Part shown: piece after piece, positions 1 to 10,409 of the stretch
Layout: every line of letters starts with the position of its first letter
How positions within the stretch are numbered: the stretch's first letter is position 1
Origin: Prochlorococcus sp. AG-363-N16
GTDB taxonomy: Bacteria; Cyanobacteriota; Cyanobacteriia; PCC-6307; Cyanobiaceae
Length of the DNA: 64,000 nucleotides
Assembly: GCA_003280135.1 (NCBI GenBank)
Contig: QCFW01000004.1
Coordinates: forward strand, 62,001-126,000
Reading direction: 5' to 3'
Program-made: the position numbers and the translations under genes
Notes under the pieces: generated by a model
The model's database searches: none
What the model saw: only the letters and a program-made list of their open reading frames with translations
Told to the model about the DNA's origin: nothing

Positions 1-32
1 CAACGAATTAAAGCGCTCATAAAACCTTTCAT
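1..32 (-). CDS. 5' end of a gene running off the window (MKGFMSALIR...)
   Basis: ATG at 32 on the minus strand overlaps the TGA of the upstream small ORF (ATGA coupling); only 10 codons visible. Confidence 0.4.
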   Translation of the reverse strand, partial: MKGFMSALIR

Positions 33-163
33 TGTTCTCCCATTGGAAAATTTAAAGAGTTATTCTCTTTAAATTCCATTCTTTGATTTGTATGAGAATA
101 GTTGTGAGTAAGGAGAGTAAAAGGAGACTCATAAACATTTACGTTTTCCTCTTGTGATGACAT
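29..163 (-). CDS. small hypothetical protein, 44 aa (MSSQEENVNVYESPFTLLTHNYSHTNQRMEFKENNSLNFPMGEQ)
   Basis: Intact ORF not in the supplied track; stop overlaps the start of the next minus-strand ORF. Confidence 0.45.
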   Translation of the reverse strand: MSSQEENVNVYESPFTLLTHNYSHTNQRMEFKENNSLNFPMGEQ

Positions 164-277
164 TAAAAAATCCCTACTGACACAAAAACTTTTAGCCAAC
201 AATTCTGCTAGCTAAGATATTAGTAATGAAATCATCTTTATTGAATCCCAGGTTGGTCCAAATCCTCTCCACTTCTC

Positions 278-802
278 TTGAGATTCCCTGCTATGACTGA
301 CTCAAAACTACACTTTCGTGTCGGCAACGGATATGACATACATAGGTTAGTCCCTGGCAGGCCATTGATTATTGGTGGTGTAAACCTTGAGCATCCAGAG
401 GGTCTAGGGCTGCATGGGCATAGTGATGCTGATGTATTAGTACATGCCATTATCGACGCCCTTTTGGGAGCTCTTTCTTTGGGTGATATTGGTAAATATT
501 TCCCTCCTAATGACTCTCAATGGGAAAATGCAGATAGCCTAATCCTTTTAGAGAAAACTATGGAATTGATTACTAAAAGAGGTTGGAAAATAATAAACAT
601 TGATTCGGTAGTCGTTGCAGAACGTCCAAAATTAAAAAAGCATATTGACTTAATGCGTCAAAATATTGCTTCAAGGATAGGTATTGATTCAGATTGTATT
701 GGTGTGAAGGCTACTACGAATGAGCTACTTGGCCCTGAAGGACGTGAGGAAGGAATTAGCAGCCAAGCAGTGGTTCTTTTAGAAAGGATAAAAACAATAT
801 GA
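278..802 (+). CDS. ispF: 2-C-methyl-D-erythritol 2,4-cyclodiphosphate synthase
   Basis: [22 protein letters not shown]...[22 protein letters not shown] signature, full length. Confidence 0.97.
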   Translation: MRFPAMTDSKLHFRVGNGYDIHRLVPGRPLIIGGVNLEHPEGLGLHGHSDADVLVHAIIDALLGALSLGDIGKYFPPNDSQWENADSLILLEKTMELITKRGWKIINIDSVVVAERPKLKKHIDLMRQNIASRIGIDSDCIGVKATTNELLGPEGREEGISSQAVVLLERIKTI

Positions 803-1245
803 AAACTCGTACTTTTATGGCAAGTTTCCTTCTATTAATTTCTCCATTATTGTTTTTTGCAATCACGTTCTTAGTTAAAGTTGATTCTGTGAAGGCTTCT
901 TTTATGAAAAATTCAATAACTCCAAGTTCTAGGATTGTAGAGTATTTACGTTTAAAGGTACCTGCTAAATATAGAAGTGAGTGGTTGATGGCAGAAGAAA
1001 AATCATGGTCGCCATGGTTGGCTCAAAAAGAAGGTTTTCTTGACAGACAACTCTTATGGGACAAAAAGAAAGAAGAAGCACTATTATTAATCTTTTGGAG
1101 CAATAAGGAGTACTGGAAGAAGATACCCCAATCAGAAATAGATGAAGTTCAATCCCTTTTTGAAAAGGTTGCACGAGAACTAACTCATAAAGATGTTGGC
1201 AATCCATTCCCTATAACATTTGAAGGAGAATTATTGCCTCAGTGA
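799..1245 (+). CDS. TIGR03792-like conserved cyanobacterial protein
   Basis: N-terminal membrane segment then [42 protein letters not shown]; 4-bp overlap with ispF. Confidence 0.7.
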   Translation: MKTRTFMASFLLLISPLLFFAITFLVKVDSVKASFMKNSITPSSRIVEYLRLKVPAKYRSEWLMAEEKSWSPWLAQKEGFLDRQLLWDKKKEEALLLIFWSNKEYWKKIPQSEIDEVQSLFEKVARELTHKDVGNPFPITFEGELLPQ

Positions 1246-1907
1246 ATTACAAAGAGAACAGATTAGATTTTGAGAGAAGAGAAAGAATAGGTTTTGTTGA
1301 GGCTATATGGGGCGAACACAAAACACCTAAACAAATTATCGAAATTTTATCGAAATTTGAAGCTGCCGGACAATTTGCTTTAGTGACAAGAGTTGATTTA
1401 CCAAAATCCGAGAAAATATTAAGACGCTTTAAAGCCGCCAAGTACCATCAAGAAGCTTGTTGTATTTCATTTGGATCTCACCCTAAAGTTGATGAATCAA
1501 GGGGAAAAGTAATAATTTTAAGTGGTGGTACTAGTGATTTGCCTGTAGCTGCAGAAGCCGAGCTCGCTTTGCGAGTGCATGGAGTTCAGGCAGATACTTT
1601 ATTTGATGTAGGAGTTGCAGGATTGCATAGAGTTTTAAATAATCTTGAAAGAATTCAAAAAGCAGACATTGTTATTGCTTGCGCAGGAATGGAAGGAGCT
1701 TTGCCAACAGTTTTGGGAGGGTTGATACCTCAACCAATTATAGGAGTTCCAGTTTCAGTTGGTTATGGAGTTAGTAGTGACGGAAGAGTTGCAATGGAGT
1801 GCATGCTTGCTAGTTGTGCACCTGGATTAATGGTTGTAAACATTGATAATGGATATGGAGCCGCAATGGCAGCTTTAAGGATTATTAGATTAAAAAGTAA
1901 AGGTTAG
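1242..1907 (+). CDS. larB: nickel pincer cofactor biosynthesis protein LarB / AIR carboxylase-like
   Basis: ILSGGTSDLPVAAEAELALRVHG...VVIACAGMEGALPTVLGGL...PVSVGYG pattern; GTG start overlapping the upstream stop. Confidence 0.85.
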   Translation: MNYKENRLDFERRERIGFVEAIWGEHKTPKQIIEILSKFEAAGQFALVTRVDLPKSEKILRRFKAAKYHQEACCISFGSHPKVDESRGKVIILSGGTSDLPVAAEAELALRVHGVQADTLFDVGVAGLHRVLNNLERIQKADIVIACAGMEGALPTVLGGLIPQPIIGVPVSVGYGVSSDGRVAMECMLASCAPGLMVVNIDNGYGAAMAALRIIRLKSKG

Positions 1908-1936
1908 TTTTCGCTGATTAATGATTTGGTTATTTC

Positions 1937-2080
1937 TTAGAAATTGTCCTTTTTAGCATTTATTTCCAACATGGTTTCCACCCAGAGTTTCATAGATCTA
2001 GGGAGTCGCTCTTCTTCGTATCTAATAATAGCTTCCATTAAAACAGGAGTATTAACCCAAAAAACTGAACGACCACTCAT
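1937..2080 (-). CDS. small hypothetical protein, 47 aa (MSGRSVFWVNTPVLMEAIIRYEEERLPRSMKLWVETMLEINAKKDNF)
   Basis: Hand-translated ORF in an otherwise empty gap; balanced protein-like composition. Confidence 0.5.
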   Translation of the reverse strand: MSGRSVFWVNTPVLMEAIIRYEEERLPRSMKLWVETMLEINAKKDNF

Positions 2081-2148
2081 ATTTTTTATAGATTATTGAT
2101 TTTAAAGTGGTTTATAAATCGGCCAAATGCAAGTGGGAGGAAAAAGAA

Positions 2149-2319
2149 TCAATCGTCTTTGTCACATTTGGTACCTAACCAAGCAAGCTCTGTCCCATTA
2201 CTTTGTGATTCTACATCAAGTAATTTGCTTACAAGTTCAGAAAGGTCTTTTTGAGCTAATTCGCCATTGCTCTCCCACTTCATAGAGCGTGGCTCAGGTT
2301 GTTTAGAAGGTGAGGACAC
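2149..2319 (-). CDS. small hypothetical protein, 56 aa (GTG start; SSPSKQPEPRSMKWESNGELAQKDLSELVSKLLDVESQSNGTELAWLGTKCDKDD)
   Basis: Hand-translated ORF, protein-like composition, not in the track. Confidence 0.5.
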   Translation of the reverse strand: MSSPSKQPEPRSMKWESNGELAQKDLSELVSKLLDVESQSNGTELAWLGTKCDKDD

Positions 2320-2424
2320 TTATGGTGTAGTAATTTGTCAATACAACCTAATTGTGTTGAAGCTCTGATTTGAGAAATATTGCGAGAAATTAGCGAAAGA
2401 AATTATAAAGATTTCTTTTTTTTA

Positions 2425-2634
2425 TCATCCTCCGCCAACAATTGTCACTATTTCAATCACGTCACCCTCGTGAACAGCCTGGGATGACCATTCTTTTCTA
2501 TTAATAATTTTCCCATTGAATTCCACTACAACACCTTGAGGATGATGACTTAATTGACTCAAGATCATTTCCAAAGTTGTTGAGCCTATCTCTGCTTTAA
2601 AAATTTTGACTTCTCCATTAATAGTTAGGTTCAT
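2425..2634 (-). CDS. thiS: sulfur carrier protein ThiS
   Basis: 70-aa ubiquitin-like protein ending ...DVIEIVTIVGGG; adjacent to thiE. Confidence 0.93.
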   Translation of the reverse strand: MNLTINGEVKIFKAEIGSTTLEMILSQLSHHPQGVVVEFNGKIINRKEWSSQAVHEGDVIEIVTIVGGG

Positions 2635-3668
2635 TTTAAGCAGTTTAATAATTTCCTAGATGCAGTTGCAGCATCATTGGAATTGATAATTGCATTGATT
2701 ACAGCAATGCGTTGGCTACCATGTTCTATTACCTTCGAACTGTTGAGATCATCAATACCTCCAATGGCGAAAACAGGTAGCTGAATTGTACTTGATACCT
2801 GCTTTAAAATTTTCAAACCCAGTGGAGTGATATGAGGTTTTGATTTGCTGTTAAAGATTGGCCCTAAGCCTATGTAATCCCACCCCTCTTGTTGAGCCTT
2901 TTGAGCCTGATCCAAGGAGTGGGTGCTTATTCCAAGAATTTTCTCGTCTCCCAGAAGTCTTTTAGCATCATTGAAAGAAAAGTCTTCTTGACCTAAGTGA
3001 ACCCCATCGGCATTAACAGCAAGTGCAATATCAATTCGGTCGTTAATTATTAAAAGAGAATTATATTTTTTACAAATAGCAGCTAATTCTTTTGCTTGAG
3101 AAAGTTTAGTTAGGTCATTTTCTTCTTTGGATCTGTATTGGATCATTTTTACCCCTTCTTTTAGAGCAGAAGAAACAATGTTAAGTAAATTGGTATGAGT
3201 ATCTGTTATAAGACAAAGCTTGGTTGCTTCAAGTATGACTAAACGTCTATTTTTATCAGACGATTTTAAAATTTCCTTTTCTATTTCGTAAACCCCGTAA
3301 CGGATTTCAGCTGAAACCATTGCTAATTCTTGATTAGACTCCCTTGAAAATTCTTCTATCACTCTTAGAGCCTCTTGAGCACGAGCACAATTTGCAAATA
3401 CAATATCTAAAGGATTAGCCCGATTGTTTTGACTGGGATGACTTAATTGAGTTGCTGGATCTTCTTTGGTAGACCTTGTTCTCTTATAGCTCTCTTTGTG
3501 TTGTTTTCCGAGTTGATGTCTAAAGTCCTTTAAAGTTATTACTAAATCTTTTCGAACTAAGCCAAATCTGCACCAATCTTCAATAACTCTGAGCCCTTCC
3601 CTTGCTCTATCAAGATTGGCATCTATGACCTTTGCTACATGATGATCAGTATTAGGGGTGACAGACAT
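2631..3668 (-). CDS. thiE: thiamine phosphate synthase with cyanobacterial N-terminal extension
   Basis: C-terminal ThiE motifs IQYRSKEEN, LLIINDRIDIALAVNADGVHLGQEDF, YIGLGPIFNSKSK, VFAIGGI. Confidence 0.95.
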   Translation of the reverse strand: MSVTPNTDHHVAKVIDANLDRAREGLRVIEDWCRFGLVRKDLVITLKDFRHQLGKQHKESYKRTRSTKEDPATQLSHPSQNNRANPLDIVFANCARAQEALRVIEEFSRESNQELAMVSAEIRYGVYEIEKEILKSSDKNRRLVILEATKLCLITDTHTNLLNIVSSALKEGVKMIQYRSKEENDLTKLSQAKELAAICKKYNSLLIINDRIDIALAVNADGVHLGQEDFSFNDAKRLLGDEKILGISTHSLDQAQKAQQEGWDYIGLGPIFNSKSKPHITPLGLKILKQVSSTIQLPVFAIGGIDDLNSSKVIEHGSQRIAVINAIINSNDAATASRKLLNCLK

Positions 3669-3738
3669 TTATTTCGTGCAAATCTGGGTAGAATTAAGTA
3701 ATCTCCCTTTTATGGAGAACAGTAATTTAGGAGACACG

Positions 3739-3822
3739 ATGAATGTGCTCATTTGGGGAGTTTTCTTGTTGGGTGGAATAGGTTTTTTTGTCGTTTGGGG
3801 ACTGTCAAATGCTTATCCTTAA
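3739..3822 (+). CDS. 27-aa single-TM peptide MNVLIWGVFLLGGIGFFVVWGLSNAYP, possibly a small thylakoid/NDH-1 subunit
   Basis: ATG preceded by AGGAG, hydrophobic TM helix, stop before convergent ribF; absent from the track. Confidence 0.65.
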   Translation: MNVLIWGVFLLGGIGFFVVWGLSNAYP

Positions 3823-3832
3823 TTTATTAAAG

Positions 3833-4801
3833 TTATAACTCATTTAATATTTTTTTAGCTAAATCTGCATCAAAGCAAATTTGTTGCGTTAACTCTTCAA
3901 GGCTTTTAAATTTTTTTTGCTCTCTAAGTTTTTTTATAGGCTCAATGATGAGCTCCTCTCCTTTAAGGTCTATTGTTTCATTAATTAAATGTACCTCTAT
4001 TGCGGAGGGAGAAGTCGGATCAATAGTTGGTTGAGGTCCTAAATTCATAACAGCTGGGAATAGCTTTTCTTCAGTAGTTCTTTTGGCCCACGCTGCATAG
4101 ACGCCAATAGCTGGAAGGAATTTTCTACCATTTATTTGAAGATTTGCAGTTGGCCAGCCTATTTTGCTCCCTAGACCTTTCCCAGTAGTTACTACACCTC
4201 GAAAGTTATAGGGCCTTCCAAGTAGAGACTTGGTGGTTTCTAAGTCACTTCGCTTGAGAGATTCTCTAATACGACTGCTGCTTACTCTGCCATGGTCATC
4301 TTTAAGGATTGGGACGATTGAAATATCTATTCCTTCTTGCTTACAGAGATCCTTCAATGTAGAGGAATCTCCTTTTCGATCTTTTCCAAATCGAAAGTTC
4401 TCGCCAATAGCTATTTTTTCGGCTTGAAGTTGTTTTACAAGAATTTGATGAAAGAACTCTTCAGCAGAAAGACCAGCTAAAGCATTGTCAAATGGAACAA
4501 GCACTAATTGCTTAATACCTAAAGGTTCTAATAGAAGGGCTTTTTCCTGAGGTAAATCAAGTCTTAGACGTGATTCACCATAAAGAACTTCTCTTGGGTG
4601 AGGCCAGAAACTCACTATGGTTGGAACTCCATTTTGATGGTCTGTAATTTGTTTAATTACTTCTTTATGACCTGCATGAAGACCATCAAAACTACCTAGA
4701 GCCAAGGCTGTAGGTAGTTTTGCTTGTGTAGGAGAAGAAAGAGGAATCAAGAAAAAACGTGCAAAAATCTCGCTTAGGTGGCAAGTTTGAGATACAGCCA
4801 A
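3833..4801 (-). CDS. ribF: bifunctional riboflavin kinase/FAD synthetase
   Basis: ALGSFDGLHAGHKEVI, FWPHPREVL, GRPYNFRGVVTTGKGLGSKIGWPTANL. Confidence 0.96.
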   Translation of the reverse strand: MAVSQTCHLSEIFARFFLIPLSSPTQAKLPTALALGSFDGLHAGHKEVIKQITDHQNGVPTIVSFWPHPREVLYGESRLRLDLPQEKALLLEPLGIKQLVLVPFDNALAGLSAEEFFHQILVKQLQAEKIAIGENFRFGKDRKGDSSTLKDLCKQEGIDISIVPILKDDHGRVSSSRIRESLKRSDLETTKSLLGRPYNFRGVVTTGKGLGSKIGWPTANLQINGRKFLPAIGVYAAWAKRTTEEKLFPAVMNLGPQPTIDPTSPSAIEVHLINETIDLKGEELIIEPIKKLREQKKFKSLEELTQQICFDADLAKKILNEL

Positions 4802-4811
4802 ATATATCCTG

Positions 4812-5384
4812 ATGGCAGATCAAATTGATTTCCGTTTGCTTTCTTTAGGAATGCGCAGAATGGGATGGATTCGTTTTTGGATTCAGACAACACTTGGAGT
4901 AATTTCTGCAGGGATATTACTTTTTTATAATGTTGGAGGAAATGTAGGAAAAGGATCCTTAAAGGCAGCTGGACTCTCATCAGGTTTATCAATTACAACT
5001 TTAAGTTTTTTTATCCTTCTTTATAGCCTTTGGCAAGGCTGGTTAATTGTTCAAAAAGGTAGAGCACTTAATAGTTCCGTTAGACCAACTAGAGGAGAAA
5101 CCAGTAGGTTATTAAAAAGAGGTGTACTTATAGATTTAATAGGGCTAGTTTTTTCAGTGATTGGCTATCAAGCTTTGGCTGGAGCATTAACAGTGCAAGC
5201 CGCTTCTCAAGTTTCAGGCTTCTTCGGAAGTCCTATGGTTGGATCTTCAAATGTAATGCCTACATTTCCCATTACGTCTATTGAAATGCTTTCAGTCCTA
5301 AGCAATACCCAAGTACTGATGGCTCATTTGATAGGGCTGATTTTTTCTCTTTGGCTACTTCAGAGAATCTATAGATCTAATTAG
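4812..5384 (+). CDS. DUF3611-family membrane protein
   Basis: Four hydrophobic segments and the cyanobacterial/plastid pattern [26 protein letters not shown]. Confidence 0.75.
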   Translation: MADQIDFRLLSLGMRRMGWIRFWIQTTLGVISAGILLFYNVGGNVGKGSLKAAGLSSGLSITTLSFFILLYSLWQGWLIVQKGRALNSSVRPTRGETSRLLKRGVLIDLIGLVFSVIGYQALAGALTVQAASQVSGFFGSPMVGSSNVMPTFPITSIEMLSVLSNTQVLMAHLIGLIFSLWLLQRIYRSN

Positions 5385-6175
5385 TTTTGTATGAGCTTAG
5401 GAAGTTTAGAAATTTTTCCTCTCCAAAAAAGATCAGGTTGTATGGGCGTTATAGAAGCAGATTTTGTATAGATTTGAGCAACGTCACTAGGCCAATTTTT
5501 AGGACCATCTCCTGCTGAATCAAGGTCTTTTACAGCTTCACCTGCCATCCAGTAATAGACATTACCTCTTGGATCTAATCGTTTGCTGAATTGTTCTTCA
5601 TATTGACGTATTGAAAGTCTGGTCCATTGCAAATTACCCATTTCCTTAGGATCACAAGGGGGTACATTTAAGTTTAAAAGCAACTCGTTGGGCCAATCGC
5701 TAACTAAAGCATTTTCTGCTATTTCTAAAGTGAGTTTGCTTGCATAGGCGAATTTGCGGTATTGGAAACTTGTAATACTTGATGCAATAGAAGGAATACC
5801 CGCAAGAGTTCCTTCAAGTGCTGCTGCCACAGTCCCAGAACAAAAGATGTCAGTGCCTAGGTTTGGACCGTGATTAATACCTGATAAAACCAGATCAGGC
5901 TTTGTATCTAGTATTTCGTTCAAGGCTAGCTTTATGCAATCAGCAGGCGTTCCATTGCAACCCCATGCTTCTACACCATCTTTGAATAGTTCATTTGCTT
6001 TCTCTGCTCTAATAGGAGCATGCAATGTTAAACCATGACCAGTTGCAGACCTTTCTTGGTCAGGGCATACAACAGTTACTTTATGACCACGATTTTTTGC
6101 AGTTGCAGCTAATGTTCTTATCCCTTCAGCAAAAACTCCATCATCATTACTAATTAGAATATTTAAAGGTTTCAT
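5381..6175 (-). CDS. surE: 5'/3'-nucleotidase SurE
   Basis: [43 protein letters not shown]. Confidence 0.96.
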   Translation of the reverse strand: MKPLNILISNDDGVFAEGIRTLAATAKNRGHKVTVVCPDQERSATGHGLTLHAPIRAEKANELFKDGVEAWGCNGTPADCIKLALNEILDTKPDLVLSGINHGPNLGTDIFCSGTVAAALEGTLAGIPSIASSITSFQYRKFAYASKLTLEIAENALVSDWPNELLLNLNVPPCDPKEMGNLQWTRLSIRQYEEQFSKRLDPRGNVYYWMAGEAVKDLDSAGDGPKNWPSDVAQIYTKSASITPIQPDLFWRGKISKLPKLIQN

Positions 6176-6246
6176 TAATTCAAAAAGCTTTTCAGTGAAG
6201 ATGGGACCTATAACTGTTTAGAGTTTGTATACAAAACCTTTTTGCC

Positions 6247-7254
6247 GTGGGTCTAACAGTATCTCTTAAACAGCTTACTGATGAACTTGATCAGTTAGAG
6301 CAAAAAGCAGTAAAAGATGTTCAGGCTGCTCTTAATGAAGAAGCCCTTGAAAAATTAAGAATTTCATTGCTAGGCAAAAAAGGTCGATTATCAAAAGTGC
6401 TTGGTTCAATGGCAAATTTAACAAGCTCTGAACGCCCATTAGTTGGTCAAAGGGCCAATGTTTTAAAGAATCAGCTTCAGCAACTATTTGATAATCGCTT
6501 AAGAAGTATAAAAAACAAAGCTTTAGAGGCTTCTATAGCTAAAGAAACTATAGATGTAACTATTCCTCCAACTGGTTTCCCTTTTGGAAATAGACATCCT
6601 TTAATTACTACTACTGAGCAAATAATTGATTTATTTTGCGGCTTAGGTTATGAAGTAAAAGAAGGACCTGAAATAGAGAATGATTTTTATAACTTCGCAG
6701 CTTTAAATATTCCTGAAGAACATCCAGCAAGAGACATGCAAGATACTTTCTATCTAAGAAACAACTTGTTACTGAGAACTCATACATCGCCCGTCCAAAT
6801 AAGGTCTTTAGAACAAATGAAGCCTCCAGTAAGGATTGTTGCTCCAGGAAGGGTTTACCGTCGCGATGCTGTAGATGCTACTCATTCGCCTGTTTTTAAT
6901 CAGGTGGAAGTTTTAGCAATTGATGAAGGTTTGGATTTTAGTCATTTAAGAGGGACAGTTATGGCTTTTTTAAAATCTTTCTTTGGAGATCTACCAGTAC
7001 GTTTTAGAGCAAGTTATTTCCCCTTTACGGAGCCATCTGCAGAAGTAGATGTTCAATGGAAAGGACGTTGGCTTGAAGTTATGGGTTGTGGAATGGTTGA
7101 TCCTGCAGTGTTAGAAGAACTAGGAATTGATTCTGAGCGATGGACAGGTTTTGCTGCAGGCCTTGGAGTTGAACGGTTTTGTATGGTAAGACATGGTATT
7201 GATGATATTAGAAAGCTTTATACAAGTGACTTCCGATTTCTTGAACAGTTTTAA
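6247..7254 (+). CDS. pheS: phenylalanyl-tRNA synthetase alpha subunit
   Basis: [49 protein letters not shown] start. Confidence 0.97.
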   Translation: MGLTVSLKQLTDELDQLEQKAVKDVQAALNEEALEKLRISLLGKKGRLSKVLGSMANLTSSERPLVGQRANVLKNQLQQLFDNRLRSIKNKALEASIAKETIDVTIPPTGFPFGNRHPLITTTEQIIDLFCGLGYEVKEGPEIENDFYNFAALNIPEEHPARDMQDTFYLRNNLLLRTHTSPVQIRSLEQMKPPVRIVAPGRVYRRDAVDATHSPVFNQVEVLAIDEGLDFSHLRGTVMAFLKSFFGDLPVRFRASYFPFTEPSAEVDVQWKGRWLEVMGCGMVDPAVLEELGIDSERWTGFAAGLGVERFCMVRHGIDDIRKLYTSDFRFLEQF

Positions 7255-7338
7255 TTTTAGCTTTTGTTTATTTTTTGTAAATATGAAAAAAATCATTCAA
7301 TGAATTAATATGGCTTTGATGTTTTTCTGTATCGATCG

Positions 7339-8250
7339 GTGCCCCGGTTAGGACTGATCGTTAATGATGGCAAAGAACTTGCTGTTAATAGTGCTTTAAC
7401 GATTCAGAAAAGACTAGAGAAAGCAGGTTATGAGGTGGTGCGTGCAAGCAGCTCAGGAGGAATGGTTGGCTTCGCAAACCCTGATCAACACATGAGGACA
7501 CATGGATACAAGTCTTGTGTGCCGGATGGATTTGACTCATCAATGTCTCTAGCAATAGTTCTGGGAGGGGATGGCACAGTACTCTCTGCGGCTCGCCAGA
7601 CCGCACCAGTTCAAGTCCCAATACTTACAATTAATACTGGACATTTAGGCTTTCTTGCTGAAGCCTATTTGTCTGATGTTGACATAGCTTTAGAGAAAAT
7701 CATCTCTTGCACCTGGGATATTGAATTAAGGACAAGCCTTGTGGTTAGTGTTATGAGAGGTGATCAGAGACGTTGGGAGACTCTTTGCTTGAATGAAATG
7801 GCTTTACATAGAGAACCTCTTACAAGTATGTGTCACTTTGAGATATCTATTGGTCGTCATGCTCCAGTAGATATTTCAGCTGATGGCGTTATCCTTTCCA
7901 CACCTACTGGATCAACTGCTTACTCTTTAAGTGCAGGCGGTCCCGTAATAACACCAGATTGCCCTGTTCTTCAATTAACACCTATAGCTCCTCACTCTTT
8001 AGCTTCTAGAGCACTTGTTTTTAGTGATTTAGAACCTGTAACTATTTTCCCTGCAACCCCTGAAAGATTAATGATGGTAGTTGATGGAACAGCAGGTTGT
8101 TATGTTTGGCCTGAAGATAGAGTTTTGATTCGTAAAAGTGATCATCCAGTTAAATTTATACGTTTATCAGATCATGAATTTTTTCAAGTATTGCGTAAAA
8201 AACTAGGGTGGGGATTACCTCATGTAGCAAAACCAGAAAAGTCTAATTAA
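7339..8250 (+). CDS. nadK: NAD kinase
   Basis: [44 protein letters not shown]. Confidence 0.96.
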   Translation: MPRLGLIVNDGKELAVNSALTIQKRLEKAGYEVVRASSSGGMVGFANPDQHMRTHGYKSCVPDGFDSSMSLAIVLGGDGTVLSAARQTAPVQVPILTINTGHLGFLAEAYLSDVDIALEKIISCTWDIELRTSLVVSVMRGDQRRWETLCLNEMALHREPLTSMCHFEISIGRHAPVDISADGVILSTPTGSTAYSLSAGGPVITPDCPVLQLTPIAPHSLASRALVFSDLEPVTIFPATPERLMMVVDGTAGCYVWPEDRVLIRKSDHPVKFIRLSDHEFFQVLRKKLGWGLPHVAKPEKSN

Positions 8251-8258
8251 TAAAATTT

Positions 8259-9563
8259 TCATAGCTTTGCTTTGATTATAAAAACAGGATTCATAGGGCT
8301 AAATCTTGTCCCATTAGCTATTTGTATACCTCTATAGCTCTGATGCTGGCTTATCTTTAACTCTTGCACATGATTTTTTAATGCTTCTTTTGTTTCTTTA
8401 ATAGATTCTGCATTTGTTAACGGAATAACAATAATGCCTCCTTTTTTTATCTTTTTTAAGATCTCTATTAAAAGCTTATTTCTTTGATTTCCACTTCCAC
8501 CGAGAATCACTCTATTAGGCTTTAAGAGGTCAGAAGGAATCGAATTGCTTTTTATAAATTCATATGCTTCCGCTTCTACTATTGTGGAAGGTTGAACAGA
8601 TAATCTAAGTGCATTTCTTTTGATAAGTTCTTTTCCTCCAATTCGTTTCTCTATGCATAAAAGTTTTAGTTTTGGTCTTATTCGAAGAGCTTCAATGCCA
8701 ATACTTCCAACTCCGGCACCAATATCCCAAATTACTCCATTCTCAGGAAGTTCAAGATCTGAAAGAATTTGTATTCTTACTTCTCTTTTTGTCATTAAGC
8801 CTGGGCGATCAGGGTGTTGAAGGAAAACTCCATCATCTATTCCAAAAAGAGGGATATCTTTTTTATTGAAATTCTGATCATTGTTTTTAATTAAAACAAC
8901 AAGATGTAAGGGGTCAATTTCTTCATTGATTGATTTCAAGCAATCAATTTGCTTAAAAGATTCATCTTTATGTCCTAATTTTTCAAAGATCCAAAAAGTA
9001 TAATTTTTTTCAAGTCCTAAAGTCTTTAGAAATTGCCTTACTTCTTCAGCTCCGCCACGATTTGGATCAGTAAGTATCCCAATTATGTCGCCTCTTTGTT
9101 GTAAAATATCTTTTAGAGGTTCTGGATCTCTTCCGTGAAGACTTATCCATTGTGCTTCATGCCAAGGGATTCCTAATTTGGAAAAAGCAAGTTGAAGCGA
9201 AGTTGGAGATGGATAGAAAACAAGTTTGTTTTTTGGGAAATGTTCTGTTAGAAGTCTACCTATCCCAAACCATAGAGCATCGCCACTTGATAACAAAATC
9301 ACATTTTCAGATTGTGCTTTTAACCAATTAATTATTTTTCCTGAATCATTGCTTTCAAATAATTCTGGAAGACTTTTGTAGTCATTTTGAGCTTCCCACC
9401 ATTTCTTAAGGGAACTTATAATTCTTTGAGAACCAGCAATTTTTTTGGATGCAAGGATTAAATTGATTAATGAAGCAGGAAGATCTTCAACTCCGCCAGC
9501 ATTTACTCCTATAACTTGAATATGCAGGCCTGAATATTCTGGAATCGCTGTAGATCTTTTCAC
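8259..9563 (-). CDS. cobL: precorrin-6Y C5,15-methyltransferase (CbiE/CbiT fusion)
   Basis: CbiE-like N-terminus plus CbiT-like VIWDIGAGVGSIGIEALR SAM motif. Confidence 0.9.
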   Translation of the reverse strand: MKRSTAIPEYSGLHIQVIGVNAGGVEDLPASLINLILASKKIAGSQRIISSLKKWWEAQNDYKSLPELFESNDSGKIINWLKAQSENVILLSSGDALWFGIGRLLTEHFPKNKLVFYPSPTSLQLAFSKLGIPWHEAQWISLHGRDPEPLKDILQQRGDIIGILTDPNRGGAEEVRQFLKTLGLEKNYTFWIFEKLGHKDESFKQIDCLKSINEEIDPLHLVVLIKNNDQNFNKKDIPLFGIDDGVFLQHPDRPGLMTKREVRIQILSDLELPENGVIWDIGAGVGSIGIEALRIRPKLKLLCIEKRIGGKELIKRNALRLSVQPSTIVEAEAYEFIKSNSIPSDLLKPNRVILGGSGNQRNKLLIEILKKIKKGGIIVIPLTNAESIKETKEALKNHVQELKISQHQSYRGIQIANGTRFSPMNPVFIIKAKL

Positions 9564-9586
9564 TAATAACCTCTTAAGTAGAATGG

Positions 9587-9898
9587 ATGGGGTTTAATGC
9601 AGCTGCTTATCAATTCCTATCAACAGATTCAGTGGAAAAATTTACTAATGCTAATGCCAAAAGTTCCCTAAGGCGACAAAGACAGCATGAGATTATGGTT
9701 GCTTTGATTCAAACTCAAGAACATCTTGAGTTAATGGATGATCAAAGATCAGATTATCAATCAATAGCAAATCATGATAAAGATCCTGCTAGATGGATTG
9801 ATAAGAATAGGCGTATTCTCGAGAAGTATCAGTCTTTGGTTAGATCTGCAATAACTTTGGATGCTTTGCTTGAATCTGAACAATCAACAAATCAATAA
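9587..9898 (+). CDS. conserved cyanobacterial hypothetical protein
   Basis: Complete 103-aa ORF between cobL and DUF3122-like gene, helical and charged. Confidence 0.6.
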   Translation: MGFNAAAYQFLSTDSVEKFTNANAKSSLRRQRQHEIMVALIQTQEHLELMDDQRSDYQSIANHDKDPARWIDKNRRILEKYQSLVRSAITLDALLESEQSTNQ

Positions 9899-9899
9899 G

Positions 9900-10409
9900 A
9901 TGAATTTTTTAAAAAAAATCTTTCGGTTTTTCACTTTTTTTCTTCTAATCTTAACTTTCTTGTTATTAGAACCATCAATTACTGAAGCAAAAGTAGATAT
10001 TACAATTCAAGATGGAATAGAAATAAAAAGAAGCTTGGAAAGCCTTAGAGATATTGACTTTCAAACATGGCAGGTAGTTGCTTATCCTCAAAACAAACAT
10101 TTAAATATTCTAAGAATAGTTGGATATCCAGGGAGTTTAAGATTAGATCATCCGGATGACTTGATTGTGCGCTCGGGAATTAAGGAATGGGTCCTTAAGG
10201 ATATAACTTTAGAAAATTCTGAACTGGCCAATGATTCTCGTGAGGCTGCCGCTGAGTTTAATTTAGAACCTTTATTATTGAATTTAACCCAGAATCGTCC
10301 TTTAAGATTATTTTTACCAGAGGCTTTTAATGAATTACCCATTCCTCCTTACTTAGTGAAGGAATGGAGGTCTTTGATATTGGATGAGATTCAAGATGAA
10401 GAGATCTGA
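9900..10409 (+). CDS. DUF3122-like secreted protein
   Basis: Signal peptide MNFLKKIFRFFTFFLLILTFLLLEPSITEA; ATG at 9900 preferred over the track start at 9861. Confidence 0.65.
   Translation: MNFLKKIFRFFTFFLLILTFLLLEPSITEAKVDITIQDGIEIKRSLESLRDIDFQTWQVVAYPQNKHLNILRIVGYPGSLRLDHPDDLIVRSGIKEWVLKDITLENSELANDSREAAAEFNLEPLLLNLTQNRPLRLFLPEAFNELPIPPYLVKEWRSLILDEIQDEEI

Noticed and set aside
1-72. Plus-strand partial frame QRIKALIKPFIVLPLENLKSYSL*
   Set aside because: Minus strand offers a complete ORF plus an ATGA-coupled start over the same bases, which is the stronger explanation; cannot be settled without upstream sequence.
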